Shown: positions 12,484 through 24,579 of the stretch, one piece after another
Position numbering within the stretch: the stretch's first letter is position 1
How the letters are laid out: every line of letters starts with the position of its first letter
From: Anomaloglossus baeobatrachus
Lineage: Eukaryota > Chordata > Amphibia > Anura > Aromobatidae
DNA: 64,000 nucleotides
Direction: 5' to 3'
Assembly (NCBI RefSeq): GCF_048569485.1
Contig: NC_134355.1
Span: 656,222,426 to 656,286,425 of the forward strand
Position numbers and translations under genes: made by a program
The notes under the pieces: generated by a model
The model's input: the letters and a program-made list of their open reading frames with translations, nothing else
Databases searched by the model: none
What the model was told of the DNA's origin: nothing

Positions 12484-12700
12484 TAAGGCTGTGTGCACAC
12501 AGTGCTTTTCTTATGCATTTTTGAGGCGTTTTTTTTGGTGTAGTTGTCACAAAAACGCATGTGTATTCTTATCCCAGAAAAGTCAATGAGTATTCTGAAG
12601 TTTTGTGCACATGTTGCTTATTTTTTCCTTTTAGTTTTGGGTACAGAAAATAATCTGAATCATGTCAATTGTTGGTACGTTTTTTTTTGCGTTTTGTAAC
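12484..12700. mobile_element. MITE-like insertion inside Tc1 copy 1
   Basis: GGCTGTGTGCACACAG and the following GCGTTTTTTTT tracts resemble the ends of the composite element at 13803. The sequence does not fit the Tc1 consensus. Exact ends were not resolved. Confidence 0.35.
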
Positions 12701-12892
12701 CCTTCCAGCCATTGATTTCATAAAATAAATGGCACCATGGCAGCTGCCGATTTTATAAACTTTACTTTCTTGGATTTTAAAACCTAAACATCCGAGCTGA
12801 CCACTACAGGTATGTATAGAATCAGCCTGATAGTGCCAGTATAGCACTGGCTTTAGGTTATATACAAAAAATCCTGGTGATTGGTGCGCTTT

Positions 12893-13036
12893 AAGGATTA
12901 TGGAGGCCACTGTGCTCTTAGGAACCTTGAGTACTGCTGAAATTCTTTTGTAACCTTGGCCAGATCTGTGCCTTGCCACCATTCTGTCTCTGAGCTCCTT
13001 GGGCAGTTCCTTTGACCTCATGATTCTCAGTGACAT
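12893..13036 (-). pseudogene. Tc1 transposase N-terminal fragment
   Basis: The minus strand reads MSLRIMRSKELPKELRDRMV and then GYKRISAVLKVPKSTVASII, the paired-type helix-turn-helix at the start of Tc1 transposases. This part would bind the transposon ends in the nucleus. The reading frame then runs into unrelated sequence, and no DDE catalytic motif follows. It is a relic inside the TA-flanked element at 12268-13416, with no sign of host use. Confidence 0.8.
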
Positions 13037-13416
13037 GCACTGTGAGCTGTGAGGTCTTATATAGACAGGTGTGCGCCTTTCCAAATCAAGTCCTAATTAA
13101 ACACAGCTGGACTCCAATGAAGGAGTAGAACCATCTCAAGGAGGATCATAAGGAAATGGACAGCATGTGACCGAAATATGAGTGTCTGAGCAAAGGGGCT
13201 GAATACTTATATACCATGTGATATTTCAGGTTTTCTTGTTTAATAAAGTTGCAAAAATATCTACATTTCTGGGGTTTTTTTTCTGTCAAGATGGGGGATG
13301 GGGAGCAGAGTGTACATTTATGAGAAAAAATGAACTTTTTTGAATTTCACCAAATGGCTGCAATGAAGCAAAGAGTGAAAAGTGTAAAGGGGTCTGAATA
13401 CTTTCCATACCTACTG

Positions 13417-13545
13417 TAACACTATATCTGAAGCCTGTATACAACACTGTATCTGTAGCCTGCATATGTCACTGTATCTGCAGCCTGTATTAACAGGCAA
13501 CGCAGTGTATCTGCATCCTGTATATAACACTATAATCTACATCTG
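13417..13545. repeat. Diverged 25-bp satellite, right part
   Basis: Continues the satellite interrupted by the Tc1 element. Units such as CCTGTATACAACACTGTATC are readable. Confidence 0.8.
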
Positions 13546-13802
13546 TGGAACCCCGTGGTCATGGGAACCACAGTAGCATTGTTCTTCTCCGGGGGGCAAT
13601 ACTATGCCTGGAAGCAGCGGGGAAATCTCCTTCTCAGGTGCAATTACACACAAAAACTTCCTAACTCAGGCCAGAAGTGGGAGCTCAAGTCCTGGTTGGG
13701 ACGAACTTCCCTATGCATTCTGGGCTGGGGAGGGGTTAGACAGTAAAAACAGAAAGTGAAACCTCAGAACCAGAGAGGCGAGCAAAGAGAACGGTCGTTG
13801 TA
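13545..13802 (+). mobile_element. LTR fragment, TGTGG family
   Basis: Begins TGTGGAACCCCGTGG, then GGCCAGAAGTGGGAGCTC and CTGGGGAGGGGTTAGACAGT, which follow the order of the solo LTR at 2563. It is a partial, old copy cut by the next element. Confidence 0.5.
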
Positions 13803-14775
13803 AGACTGTGTGCGCACAGCAAATTCCATGCGCACATTGCGTTTTTTTCCTGCATTTTGCTGCGTTTAAATCTCCAGCGTGTCATTGTCAAAATGCATGC
13901 ATTGTGCGTCCCCAGCAAAGTCTATGAGAAGTCAGCAAATTCCATGCGCACGTTGCTTTTTAAGCGCAGTGTTTTGGATGCCAAATATTTACAAAATCGA
14001 TGTGTTTTAAAAAAGCAGCATGTCACTTCTTTTGTGCGTTTTGTTGCATTTTCCACCCATTGAAATTAATGAGATCTGGCAAAATGCAACCAAAATGTTT
14101 AGCTGTGCACTGCATTTTTGTTGCGTTCTGCGTGCTTTTTTGACAAACAAAACGCAGGTCTTTCAGTCTCTCTCTCTCTGTCATTGTCGGTCATTCTCTC
14201 TCTCTTTGTCGGTCTCTCCCTCTCTCTCTCATACTCACCGATCACCGGCGCGGAGCTGCACAAACTTCCGGCGGCTTCTCCAGCTTTTGAAAATGCCGTC
14301 CGCTCATTATTCCATCTCGTATTCCCTGTTTCACCTGCCCACCGTCGCCAATGATTGGTTGCAGTCAGACGAGCCCCCACGCTGAGTGACAGTTGTCTCA
14401 CTGCAACTAATCACAGGTGCTGGTGGGCGGGTCTATATCGTACAGTAAAATAAAATTAATTAATTAAATAATTAAAAAAAACGGCGTGCGGTCCCCCCAA
14501 ATTTTGATACCAGCCAAGGTAAAGCCACATGGCTGAAGGCTGGTATTCTCAGGATGGGGAGCCCCATGTTATGGGAGCCCCCAGCCTAAAAATATCAGCG
14601 AGCAGCCGCCCGGAATTGTCGCATCCATTAGATGTGACAGTCCCGGAACTCTACCCAGCTCATCCCGAATTGTCCTGGTGCGGTGGCAGTTGGGATAATA
14701 AGGAGTTAAAGGCAGCCCATAACTGACTCTAAATATTTTATTTTCATATTCTGCAAAAGGAGTCAACCAAATGCC

Positions 14776-14808
14776 AATGTTTCGGCTCACATTTGAGCCT
14801 TTTTCAAG
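14776..14808 (-). other. Hammerhead-like stem motif, degenerate
   Basis: The minus strand reads TTGAAAAAGGCTC, a short loop, then GAGCCGAAACATT. The stem GGCTC/GAGCC has five perfect pairs and is followed by GAAAC. The CTGANGA core is not intact, so activity is not expected. Confidence 0.4.
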
Positions 14809-14974
14809 GCATATATATCAAGAGGCAGATAAGCGCAAAAATAGGTGCTTGGCAGAATATGGGCTTAGGATAGCAAATACCAGAGGATGGATGAGGCAGG
14901 GGTAAGTCAGAGGAGACCAGAGTGAATGGTGATAGTGCTTGGAACGACAGCAGGCTGGGTGCAAATGGAACTGT

Positions 14975-15432
14975 GTCCGGTGATCTGGCTGTCAGCTCTG
15001 GCTGACCGCCGAACAATCCCTCCTTCAAGGGGGAGGTGCGTTCGGCGTCACAGCGACGTCACCGCGACATCACTAAGCAGCAGCCAATAGAAGTGGAGGG
15101 GCGGAGATGAGCGGGACATAACATCCCACCCACCTTCTCCCTTCCGCATTGCCGGTGGACGCAGGTAAGGAGATGTTTGTCGCTCCTGCGATTTCACACA
15201 CAGCGATGTGTGGTGCCGCAGGAACGACAAACATCGTATCTGCAGCAGTAACGACATTATGGAAATGAACGACGTGACACAGATCAGCGATTTTTTACGC
15301 TTTTGCGCTCGTTCATCGTCGCACCTAGGATTTACACATTGCCGATGTCGCTAACGGCGCCAGATGTGCGTCACTAACGACGTGACCCCGACGATATTAT
15401 CGGTAGCGATGTCGCAATGTGTAAAGCCCGCC
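14975..15432. mobile_element. PIF/Harbinger-like MITE, copy 2 (left-truncated)
   Basis: It matches 590-991 through GGCGTCACAG, GGGGCGGAGATGAGC, CACACACAGCGATGTGTG and CTTTTGCGCTCGTTCATCGT. It ends GTGTAAAGCCCGCC followed by TTA. The left end is missing or too diverged to place. Confidence 0.6.
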
Positions 15433-16434
15433 TTAGTCCTAGGTTAATCATGGCAGGCGTCTATGAGACACCCTGCATGATTAACCTGTAGTAAATAAAC
15501 ACATACACCCGAAAAAATCCTTTATTTGGAATAAAAGACAAAAAAACCCACCCTCTTTCACCACTTTATTAATCCCCAAATACCCCTCCAGGTCTGGCGT
15601 AATCCACACAATGTCCCACGACGCATCCAGCTCTGCTATATTGGAAGCTGACAGGAGCGGTCACAGACCATCACCGCTCTCTGTGAGCTCCAGGGAGCAA
15701 CTGAAGCGAGCCGCGCTATCAGTGATGACGTCACTCAGTTACCTGCGGCCACCGCTGGATCCTCCAACTGTGACAGCAAGTCACCCGAGTGACTGAAGTG
15801 TGCGATCAGCGGTGCCGTCACTCAGGTGATTTGGGGTCTCGGGTGGAGAACTCGAGCTGGCCGCGGGTAACCTGAGTGAAGGCACCGCTGATCGCGCAAG
15901 CTCACTTCTGTCACTCAAGGGATTTATATAAGGCCGCCGTGGCACACAGACAGAGCCGCGCGATGACAATGAAGTTGGGTGAAGTTCATCCCAGTTCATT
16001 CTGATCGCATGGCTCTGTCTGGCAGCCAGCCATGCTCTATGGGGATGTAGCAGAGCTGAGTGGTACTGCACTGTCAAAAATGCATCCAAAATGCATTCAA
16101 AACGCATTCAAAATGTATCCAAAATGCACGCGTTTTGGATGCATTTTTTTTTGTCAAACTCAGTTTTTACAGTTGTCCAGCCTGCCAGAGGGTGCATTTT
16201 TTTCTGCACTTGACAGAATGCAGCATGCGCACATACCCCAAGAGAGCTGCGTGCAAGCTTTCCAGGACCGAGCGCAAGACTAAGGACACCAGGGTCCTCG
16301 ACTGTCGGGTGCTAATGCCCAGCATTAAAACCCGGACAGCAAGAAATTTAACATCTCCTGTCTCACCAGAGACTCCCAAGGTGAAGTGGCACCATAGAGC
16401 ACAGGGCCGCAGAAATACAAGTGGGCACTGCATC

Positions 16435-17593
16435 TGTACCACCCCGGTGTTGGTCAGGTTGCTCAGATCCAGGATCGTGGTGGCTCGAGGGTCCCGGACC
16501 CGGCTCGGCTGACACTTAGATCCGTGAAAGGGGGGTATTTACAGGGGATAAGTTCGTGACGCCACCTGTGGGTTGCGGTAATGGGAGTATCGCCGCTGCT
16601 GTAGGGAGTACCAGGGCAGATGGTGGGGAGCAGTCTGATGTTAGTCCCTCCACAGGTAGGGATGGCCCCCGGGCTCAGGGGTGTTGGTGATTAGACGGGA
16701 GCGCAGGGTGCAGGGGGAGCGAGGTACTCACTGTGGGAAGTTGTGGTGCAGGATGAGGATTATAAAGTAGACACATACACTGCAGATAAACGAGTTCTCT
16801 GTATGTCACAGTTGCTACAGGGAGCTCCGTCCAGGTGTCCGCTCCCACCGGTGTCACTTGATGGTTCCGGAGCCCACCTCCGTGCACAATTTTAGTGTCT
16901 GACTGTGACCCCTCGGCTTGAAGCGGTTAGGCCCCGCTACCCTTGTAAAGTGTAGCTGTGCTCTTGGGAGCTGGCACTTGGGACTTTAGTGGGCTGCTTG
17001 TGGCTAGAAAACCCTGTCCCCCACATTGTGCTGATGCCCCAATCTCTGAGCTCTGTGGAAAGGCCCTGAAGATCTCCTTTCTCTGCAGGTTAATTGCCAG
17101 GACGTTGAATCGGCTCCTGACCTAGGGTCCTGTACCCCGTCGTGCTCGGTACCGGTCTGTTTCTTTTGGATCATCCGGTGCCGACAGTCCTCCTAGACTA
17201 TGTCCGTCGCACCCTTTCCAATGTCACTGCCACCGATCCCTGACTCCTCTGGTCCCGGACCAGCGTCTGCGACCCAACCACGTTCTAGCTCCCCGGGAGC
17301 TCACTCTCCCCAGCCCCTCTCTCCTTGAGGGCTCTTACTCCTTTCCTGTCCTCCACTGAACTAACTCACTTCCCTCCCACCAGTCTGCCTGACCCCTAGG
17401 TGGGTGGCCCTTTTCCAGCTAGACCACCCACTGGTTTGTCTGACAGGTCATGATGTGAGGTGTTGATTGGGATTTGTGGTGCTGTTGGTAGTGACACCGA
17501 CTTCTTCAGAACCTGGAACCATGGGGGGTAGGCCGTGCACCTGGGTAAGGATGCAGTACCCTGTGGCACCCTGATTTACTCAGGAGCGCCACA
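16435..17593 (-). mobile_element. Solo LTR, TGTGG family
   Basis: On the minus strand it starts TGTGGCGCTCCTGAG and ends GGGGTGGTACA. A 4-bp target duplication CATC flanks it at 16431-16434 and 17594-17597. The inner word TTCGTGACGCCA (16553-16564) is shared with other LTRs of this family. Only the LTR remains. Confidence 0.8.
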
Positions 17594-17597
17594 CATC

Positions 17598-18010
17598 CGG
17601 CTCGCGCTGCCCGCCACAAGGGGCAAGGCAAATTGCATCTAAGTAGAGGGATGCTGTGCGACTTCAGGCCACAGCGATACATATACAGAGCGCACTCAGG
17701 AAGGCCTCCAACTCACCTGACAAGGAGAGATCCCCCACTGCTAACAGGCTGACCGGACCACTGTAACGTGGGACCGTAAGCACTGACCGGTAAAAGAAAC
17801 AACTGGCCTGTGTTGTCCAGTTACTGTCGGCATCCTCAGTCCTTCCCCCTGCACACCACCATAGACTGCCACCCCCATCATCCTCCCCAGGGCCTAGCTC
17901 TACCTGTGGGGAGTAAAACCATCCTTGCTGCTATGACCATCCGCCCTGGAGGACAGTGACAGCAGCGGAGGCTAATCCCTGGCTGCGTACCACAGGCGGC
18001 ATCGCGAGAC
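17598..18010 (+). mobile_element. LTR-like fragment, TGTGG family
   Basis: CTACCTGTGGGGAGTAAAACCA, the following GCCCTGGAGGACAG block and CACAGGCGGCATCGCGA match the order of the solo LTR at about 3340-3450. The 3' part is lost where the GA tract begins. Confidence 0.5.
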
Positions 18011-18087
18011 AATCCACCTCACCCTCATCCACTACTACCCTCATCCTTCCTCTCCATCACCTCATCCATCCATCCCTTCTGTGGACA

Positions 18088-18829
18088 CGAGAGAGAGAGA
18101 GAAAGAGAGAGAGAGAGAAGGGAGAGAGAAGAGATCTGTGGACACGAGAGAGAGAGAGAAAGAGAGAGAGAGAGAAGGGAGAGAGAAGAGAGAGAGAAGA
18201 GAGAGAGAGGGAGAAAGAGAAGAGAAGAGGAGAGAGAGAGGGGAGAGAGAGGAGAGAAGAGAGAGAGAGGGGGGAGAGAACAAGAGAGAGAGAGAGAAGG
18301 GAGAGAGAATGAGAGAGGAGAGAGAGAGGGGGAGAAAGAGAGAGAGAGAGAAGAGAGAGGGGGAGAGAGAGGGGGGAGAGAGAAAGATGAGAGAGAGGGA
18401 GAAAGAGAGAGAAGAGAGAGAGAGAGGGGAGAGAGAGAAGAGAGAGAGAGGGGGGAGAGAACAAGAGAGAGAGAGAGAAGGGAGAGAGAAGAGAGAGAGA
18501 GAAGGGAGAGAGAAGAGAGAGAGGAGAGAGAGAGGGGGAGAAAGAGAGAGAGAGAAGAGAGAGGGGGAGAGAGAGAGAGAAGAGAGAGGGGGGAGAGAGA
18601 AGAGAGAGAAGAAAGAGAGAGAGAAGAGAGAGAAGAGAGAGAAGAGAGAGACAGAGAGAGAGAGAGAGAAGAGAGAGAGAAGAGAGAGAGAAGAGAGAGA
18701 GAAGAGAGAGAGAGAAGAGAGAGAGAAGAGAGAGAGAGGACAGAGAGAGAAAGAGAAAGAGAGAGAGAGAAGAGAGAGAAGAGAGAGACAGAGGAGAGAC
18801 AGAGAGAGAAGAGAGAGAAGAGAGAGAGA

Positions 18830-18862
<33 letters not shown>

Positions 18863-19768
18863 GAGAGAGAGAAAGAGAGAGAAGAGAGAGGAGAGAGAGG
18901 AGAAAGAGAGAGAAGAGAGAGAAGAGAGGAAGAGAGAGTGTGGGAGATAGAGAGAGAGAAAGAGAGAGAGAAGAGAGAGAAGAGAGAGACAGAGAGAGAG
19001 AGGGAGAAAGAGAGAGAATGAGAAGAGAGAGAGAGAAGAGAGAGAAGAGAGGAGAGAGAGAGAGAGAGAGAGAGAAGAGAGAAGAGAGATGAGAAGAGAG
19101 AGAGGAGAGAGAGAAGAGAGAGAGAAAGAGAGAGAAGAGAGAGGAGAGAGAGGGAGAAGAGAGAGAGAAGAGAGGGAAGAGAGAGAGAAGAGAGAGAAGA
19201 GAGGAGAAGAGAGAGAGAAGAGAGAGAGAAGAGAGAGAGGAGAGAGAGAAGAGAGAGAGAGAGAAGAGAGAGAGGAGAGAGAGGGAGAAAGAGAGAGAAG
19301 AGAGGGAAGAGAGAGTGTGGGAGATAGAGAGAGAGAAAGAGAGAGAGAAGAGAGAGAAGAGAGAGAAGAGAGAGAGAAGAGACGAGAGGACAGAGAGAGA
19401 AAGAGAAAGAGAGAGAGAAGAAGAGAGAGAAGAGAGAGACAGAGAGAGAAGAGAGAGAGAGAGAAGAGAGAGAAGAGAGAGAGAAGAGAGAGAAGAGAGA
19501 GATGAAGAGAGAGAGAAGAGAGAGAGGACAGAGAGAGAGAGGACGAGAGAGAGAGAGAGAAGAGAGAGAGGACAGAGAGAGAGAGAGAGAAGAGAGAGAA
19601 GAGAGAGAGAAGAGAGAGAGAAGAGAGAGAGGGACAGAGAGAGAGAAGAGAGAGAGGACAGGAGAGAGAGAGAGAGAAGAGAGAGAGGACAGAGAGAGAG
19701 AGAGAGAAGAGAGAGAGAGGACAGAGAGAGAGAGAGAGAAGAGAGAGAGGACAGAGAGAGAGAGAGAC
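18088..19768. repeat. GA/TC purine tract, 1.7 kb
   Basis: Nearly pure purine on the plus strand, made of GAGAGA and GAGAGAA words. It yields spurious Arg/Glu-rich (plus) and Ser/Leu-rich (minus) ORFs up to ~590 aa. Such mirror-like purine tracts can form triplex DNA and often mark assembly or replication trouble. Confidence 0.95.
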
Positions 19769-19794
19769 ATGCAGTTTTTGAAACGGAGGTGAAA

Positions 19795-19980
19795 ATTGCG
19801 TTATTGATAAAAGGTAAAAAACTGCAACTCACCGGATCCTGACTCTACCGCACGCAATTGCATGTTGCCGCAAGTCCATTGACATTGCATTGAGCAGACA
19901 ACGGGATCCGGTAACATGCGTTTTTGTTTGGGGTTTTTTGCCGACCGGCAGAAAAATGCTGATGTGAAACCAGCCCAAGG
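19795..19980. mobile_element. End fragment of a non-autonomous DNA element
   Basis: TTTTTTGCCGACCGGCAGAA followed by AATGCTGATGTGAAACCAGCC matches, in reverse, the left end of the element at 44037 (GGCTGCTTTCACATCAGC, GCCGGTCGGC). The inner CACCGGATCC words also recur there. Confidence 0.6.
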
Positions 19981-20023
19981 AAACTCCAAAAAACTCTTGT
20001 CTTCACAGTAATTTAGCGATTAA

Positions 20024-20052
20024 TGTGATCAAGGTCCTGGAGGACCGAAACA
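20024..20052 (+). other. Hammerhead-like stem motif, degenerate
   Basis: GTGATCAA is followed by a perfect 5-bp stem GGTCC/GGACC with loop TGGA and then GAAAC. The layout matches a hammerhead core half but the CTGANGA box is altered. Confidence 0.4.
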
Positions 20053-20169
20053 TTATTATCGCAATTGTCGCATGTCTTTCATTTGTTGCTATCTTGTCTT
20101 CTGTATTAAAAATCTATCAGCATTGAGAAAAAGAGTTATATCTTTATTCATTCTTGCCCATTGAGAATG

Positions 20170-22365
20170 CAGTGTTATATTTATATTACACTATATATGC
20201 AGCCTGTATGTTACTCTATCCGCATCCTGTATATAACACTGTATCTGCAGCCTGCATATTACACTATATATGCAACCTGTATATAAATGCATCCTGTATA
20301 TAACACTCTATCCGCATCCTCTATATAACACTGTATATGCATCCTGTACATTACACTGTATCTGCAGCCTGCATATTACACTATATATGCAACCTGTATA
20401 TAAATGCATCCTGTATATAACACTCTATCCACATCCTCTATATAACACTGTATATGCATCCTGAACATTACACTGTATCTGCAGTCTGCATATTACACTA
20501 TATATGCAGCCTGTATGTTACACTCTATCCGCATCCTGTATATAACTCTGTATCGTCAGTCTGTATATTATACTGTATCTGCAGTCTGCATATTATACTA
20601 TATATGCAGCCTGTATGTAACACTATAGCTGCATCCTGTACATTACACTGTATCTGCAGCCTGCATATTACACTATATATGCAGTCTGTATATAAATGCA
20701 TCCTGTATATAACACTCTATCCGCATCCTGTATATACCGTAACACTGAATCGTCAGCCTGTATATTACACTGTATCTGCAGTCTGCATATTACAATAAAT
20801 ATGCATCCTGTCTATAACACTATAGCTGTATCCTGTATATTACACTGTTTCTGCAGACTGTATGTAACAATGCATATATTGCCTGTATATTACACTGTAC
20901 ATGCAGCTTGTATATAAATGCATCCTGAATATAACACTGTACCCGCATCCTGTATATAACACTGTATCCGCATCCTGTATATAACACTGTACCCGCATCC
21001 TGTATATAACACTGTACCCGCATCCTGTATATAACACTGTACCCGCATCCTGTATATTAACACTGTACCCGCATCCTGTATATAACACTGTATCCGCATC
21101 CTGTATATAACACTGTACCCGCATCCTGTATATAACACTGTACCCGCATCCTGTATATAACACTGTACCCGCATCCTGTATATAACACTGTACCCGCATC
21201 CTGTATATAACACTGTACCCGCATCCTGTATATAACACTGTACCCGCATCCTGTATATAACACTGTACCCGCATCCTGTATATAACACTGTATCCGCAGC
21301 CTGTATATAACACTGTACCCGCATCCTGTATATAACACTGTACCCGCATCCTGTATATAACACTGTACCCGCATCCTGTATATAACACTGTATCCGCATC
21401 CTGTATATAACACTGTACCCGCATCCTGTATATAACACTGTACCCGCATCCTGTATATAACACTGTACCCGCATCCTGTATATAACACTGTACCCGCATC
21501 CTGTATATAACACTGTACCCGCATCCTGTATATAACACTGTACCCGCATCCTGTATATAACACTGTACCCGCATCCTGTATATAACACTGTACCCGCATC
21601 CTGTATATAACACTGTACCCGCATCCTGTATATAACACTGTATCCGCAGCCTGTATATAACACTGTACCCGCATCCTGTATATAACACTGTACCCGCATC
21701 CTGTATATAACACTGTACCCGCATCCTGTATATAACACTGTACCCGCATCCTGTATATAACACTGTATCCGCAGCCTGTATATAACACTGTATCCGCAGC
21801 CTGTATATAACACTGTATCCGCAGCCTGTATATAACACTGTACCCGCATCCTGTATATAACACTGTACCCGCATCCTGTATATAACACTGTATCCGCATC
21901 CTGTATATAACACTGTACCCGCATCCTGTATATAACACTGTATCCGCAGCCTGTATATAACACTGTATCCGCAGCCTGTATATAACACTGTATCCGCATC
22001 CTGTATATAACACTGTACCCGCAGCCTGTATATAACACTGTATCCGCATCCTGTATATAACACTGTATCCGCAGCCTGTATATAACACTGTATCCGCAGC
22101 CTGTATATAACACTGTATCCGCAGCCTGTATATAACACTGTATCCGCAGCCTGTATATAACACTGTATCCGCAGCCTGTATATAACACTGTATCCGCAGC
22201 CTGTATATAACACTGTATCCGCATCCTGTATATAACACTGTATCCGCAGCCTGTATATAACACTGTATCCGCATCCTGTATATAACACTGTATCCGCAGC
22301 CTGTATATAACACTGTATCCGCAGCCTGTATATAGCACTATATCTGCGTCCTGCATATTATACTG
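20170..22365. repeat. 25-bp satellite array
   Basis: Unit CCTGTATATAACACTGTAC plus CCGCAT. From 20930 to 22340 about 56 units are nearly perfect, with TACCCGCAT, TATCCGCAT and TATCCGCAG variants mixed in runs. From 20170 to 20930 units are diverged. It belongs to the same family as the arrays at 8803-12267. Minus-strand ORFs of ~400-500 aa are repeat artefacts. Confidence 0.95.
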
Positions 22366-22479
22366 TATCCTCCGTATACAGCGCCGTACTGCTCCCAGTC
22401 CTCTGTCCATCTCACTACTGTATATACAGATATTGCACCCAGTCCTGTATGTGTTCGGATTGTGAGATAAATTCTCGGT

Positions 22480-22616
22480 TTCACATCACAGTGTGGGAGT
22501 GAAGCGCTGCGGTCGGGCGGTGCTGATTGGCTGCTGCTGTGCGCCTGTGTACCGGAGCAGTGCGGGCGGGGACAGAGCAGAAGAGGACACACACAGCTGA
22601 TCTGCTGCTGCTGCAG
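22480..22616 (+). promoter_or_regulatory. Candidate promoter and untranslated first exon
   Basis: This short region is locally GC- and CpG-rich. It holds an inverted CCAAT box (ATTGG, 22526-22530) and an Sp1-type GGGCGGGG (22564-22571). A consensus splice donor CTGCAG/GTAGGT follows at 22616/22617. It lies between satellite arrays and shows no transposon features. It could be the start of the RCAN gene whose exon lies 38 kb downstream on the same strand. That link is inference only. Confidence 0.35.
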
Positions 22617-22619
22617 GTA

Positions 22620-22889
22620 GGTGACAGGCAGAGCTCCGGGGGATTGCAGTGTTATTGTACAAGGTGAGGCAGGAGGAGGCGGTGATGGCCGCCACCTGGG
22701 CTGAGCACTGGCAGATACCTGTCTATACAGAATACCCAGGAATTGTGCAGGACACGGCAAGCAGAGGTCAGCTGTGTGACCCCGGGAGATGGGGACAGGG
22801 GGCACTGGGGGCGCAGCACTGGATGGGGCAGAACTGGGGGGCATGGTGGAGAACGACTGCAGAAGTTGTGTATTGCTAAATGTACAGGT
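22620..22889. other. Unique intron-like sequence
   Basis: G-rich, non-repetitive sequence just after the candidate donor. No exon with both splice sites was found. Confidence 0.4.
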
Positions 22890-24425
22890 ATAGCTATAGA
22901 ATCATACATATTCCACATATATATGGATATATATGGATATAGATATATACCCACATACATATAGATATATACACAACATATATAGATATATACTCACATA
23001 TATAGAGATATATACTCACATATATAGAGATATATACACAACATATATAGAGATATATACACAACATATATAGATATATACTCACATATATAGAGATATA
23101 TACTCACATATATAGAGATATATACTCACATATATAGAGATATATACACAACATATATAGAGATATATACACAACATATATAGATATATACCCACATATA
23201 TAGAGATATATACCCACATATATAGAGATATATACCCACATATATATATACTCGCATATATAGAGATATATACCCACATATATATAGATATATACCCACA
23301 TATATATAGATATATACCCACATATATAGAGATATATACCCACATATATAGAGAGATATACCCACATATATAGAGAGATATACCCACATATATAGAGAGA
23401 TATACCCACATATATAGAGAGATATACCCACATATAGAGAGATATACCCACATATATATAGATATATACTCACATACATAGAGATATATACCCACATATA
23501 TATAGATATATACCCACATAAATATAGATATATAACCACACATATATAGATATATACACACATATATAGAGATATATACACACATATATAGATATATACC
23601 CACATATATATAGATATATACCCACATATATAGAGATATATACCGACATATATATATATATATATATATACTCGCATATATAGAGATATATACCCACATA
23701 TATATAGATATATACCCACATATATAGAGACATATACCCACATATATAGAGAGATATACCCACAAATATAGAGAGATATACCCACATATATAGAGAGATA
23801 TACCCACATATAGAGAGAGATATACCCACATATATAGAGAGATATACCCACATATATAGAGAGATATACCCACATATATAGAGAGATATACCCACATATA
23901 TAGAGAGATATTCCCACATATATATAGATATATACTCACATACATAGAGATATATACCCACATATATATAGATATATACCCACATAAATATAGATATATA
24001 CCCACACATATATAGATATATACACACATATATAGATATATACTCACATATATAGAGATATATACCCACATATATAGATATATACCCACATATATATAGA
24101 TATATACCCACACATATATAGATATATACACACATATATAGATATATACTCACATATATAGAGATATATACACACATATATAGATATATACCCACATATA
24201 TATAGATATATACCCACATATATAGAGATATATACCCACATATATAGAGATATATACCCACATATATAAATATACCCACATATATAGAGATATATACCCA
24301 CATATATAGCTATATACTCACATATATAGAGAGATATACCCACATACATATACATATATATATACCCGCATACATATAGATATATATCCACATATATAGA
24401 TATATACCCATATATGTATATGTCT
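22890..24425. repeat. TA-rich ~22-bp minisatellite
   Basis: Units of the form CACATATATAGAGATATATA with CCC, ACA or CTC linkers, about 65-70 copies. Long minus-strand ORFs rich in Tyr, Ile and Val arise because the unit lacks stops. Confidence 0.95.
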
Positions 24426-24579
24426 CCATGAAATTAGGAAAATTACGATTATAGGATGATGTGAATCCATCATCTCCTGTGGGTAAAACACAAAGACATT
24501 AAATGGTGTAAAGTGATGAACAGGTTAATATTTGGCAATGTAATTTAGAAAAGGCAATTACTACATGCTAGTAAAAGGT

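Larger units (their letters stand above)
12268..13416 (-). mobile_element. Tc1-like transposon 1, degraded
   Basis: The left end CAGTGCCTTGCAAAAGTATT and the diverged right end AATACTTTCCATACCTACTG are each flanked by TA. It is inserted in the 25-bp satellite. At 1149 bp it is shorter than a full Tc1 element (~1.5 kb or more) and most of the catalytic region is missing. The minus strand keeps the N-terminal DNA-binding part of the transposase. Confidence 0.85.
13803..16240. mobile_element. Composite non-autonomous DNA transposon region
   Basis: The left end CTGTGTGCGCACAGCAAATT and the right end, read inward as GTATGTGCGCATGC, look like terminal inverted repeats. The interior has GC-rich and T-rich blocks typical of large frog MITEs and no recognisable protein. 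Other insertions sit inside it, including a CT tract (14166-14232) and the MITE at 14975. The ends are tentative. Confidence 0.4.

Noticed and set aside
18025-19842. Arg/Glu-rich and Ser/Leu-rich ORFs up to 591 aa
   Set aside because: They are translations of the GA/TC tract, open in several frames, and not SR-type proteins.
20840-22410. Minus-strand ORFs of 418-506 aa
   Set aside because: Artefacts of the stop-free 25-bp satellite unit.
22338-22844. 168-aa minus-strand ORF over the candidate promoter
   Set aside because: Low-complexity Pro/Ser text with no domain. The GC-rich patch is better read as a plus-strand promoter and donor.
23082-24303. Tyr/Ile-rich ORFs resembling membrane proteins
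   Set aside because: They come from the TA-rich minisatellite, and the apparent hydrophobicity only reflects ATA and TAT codons.
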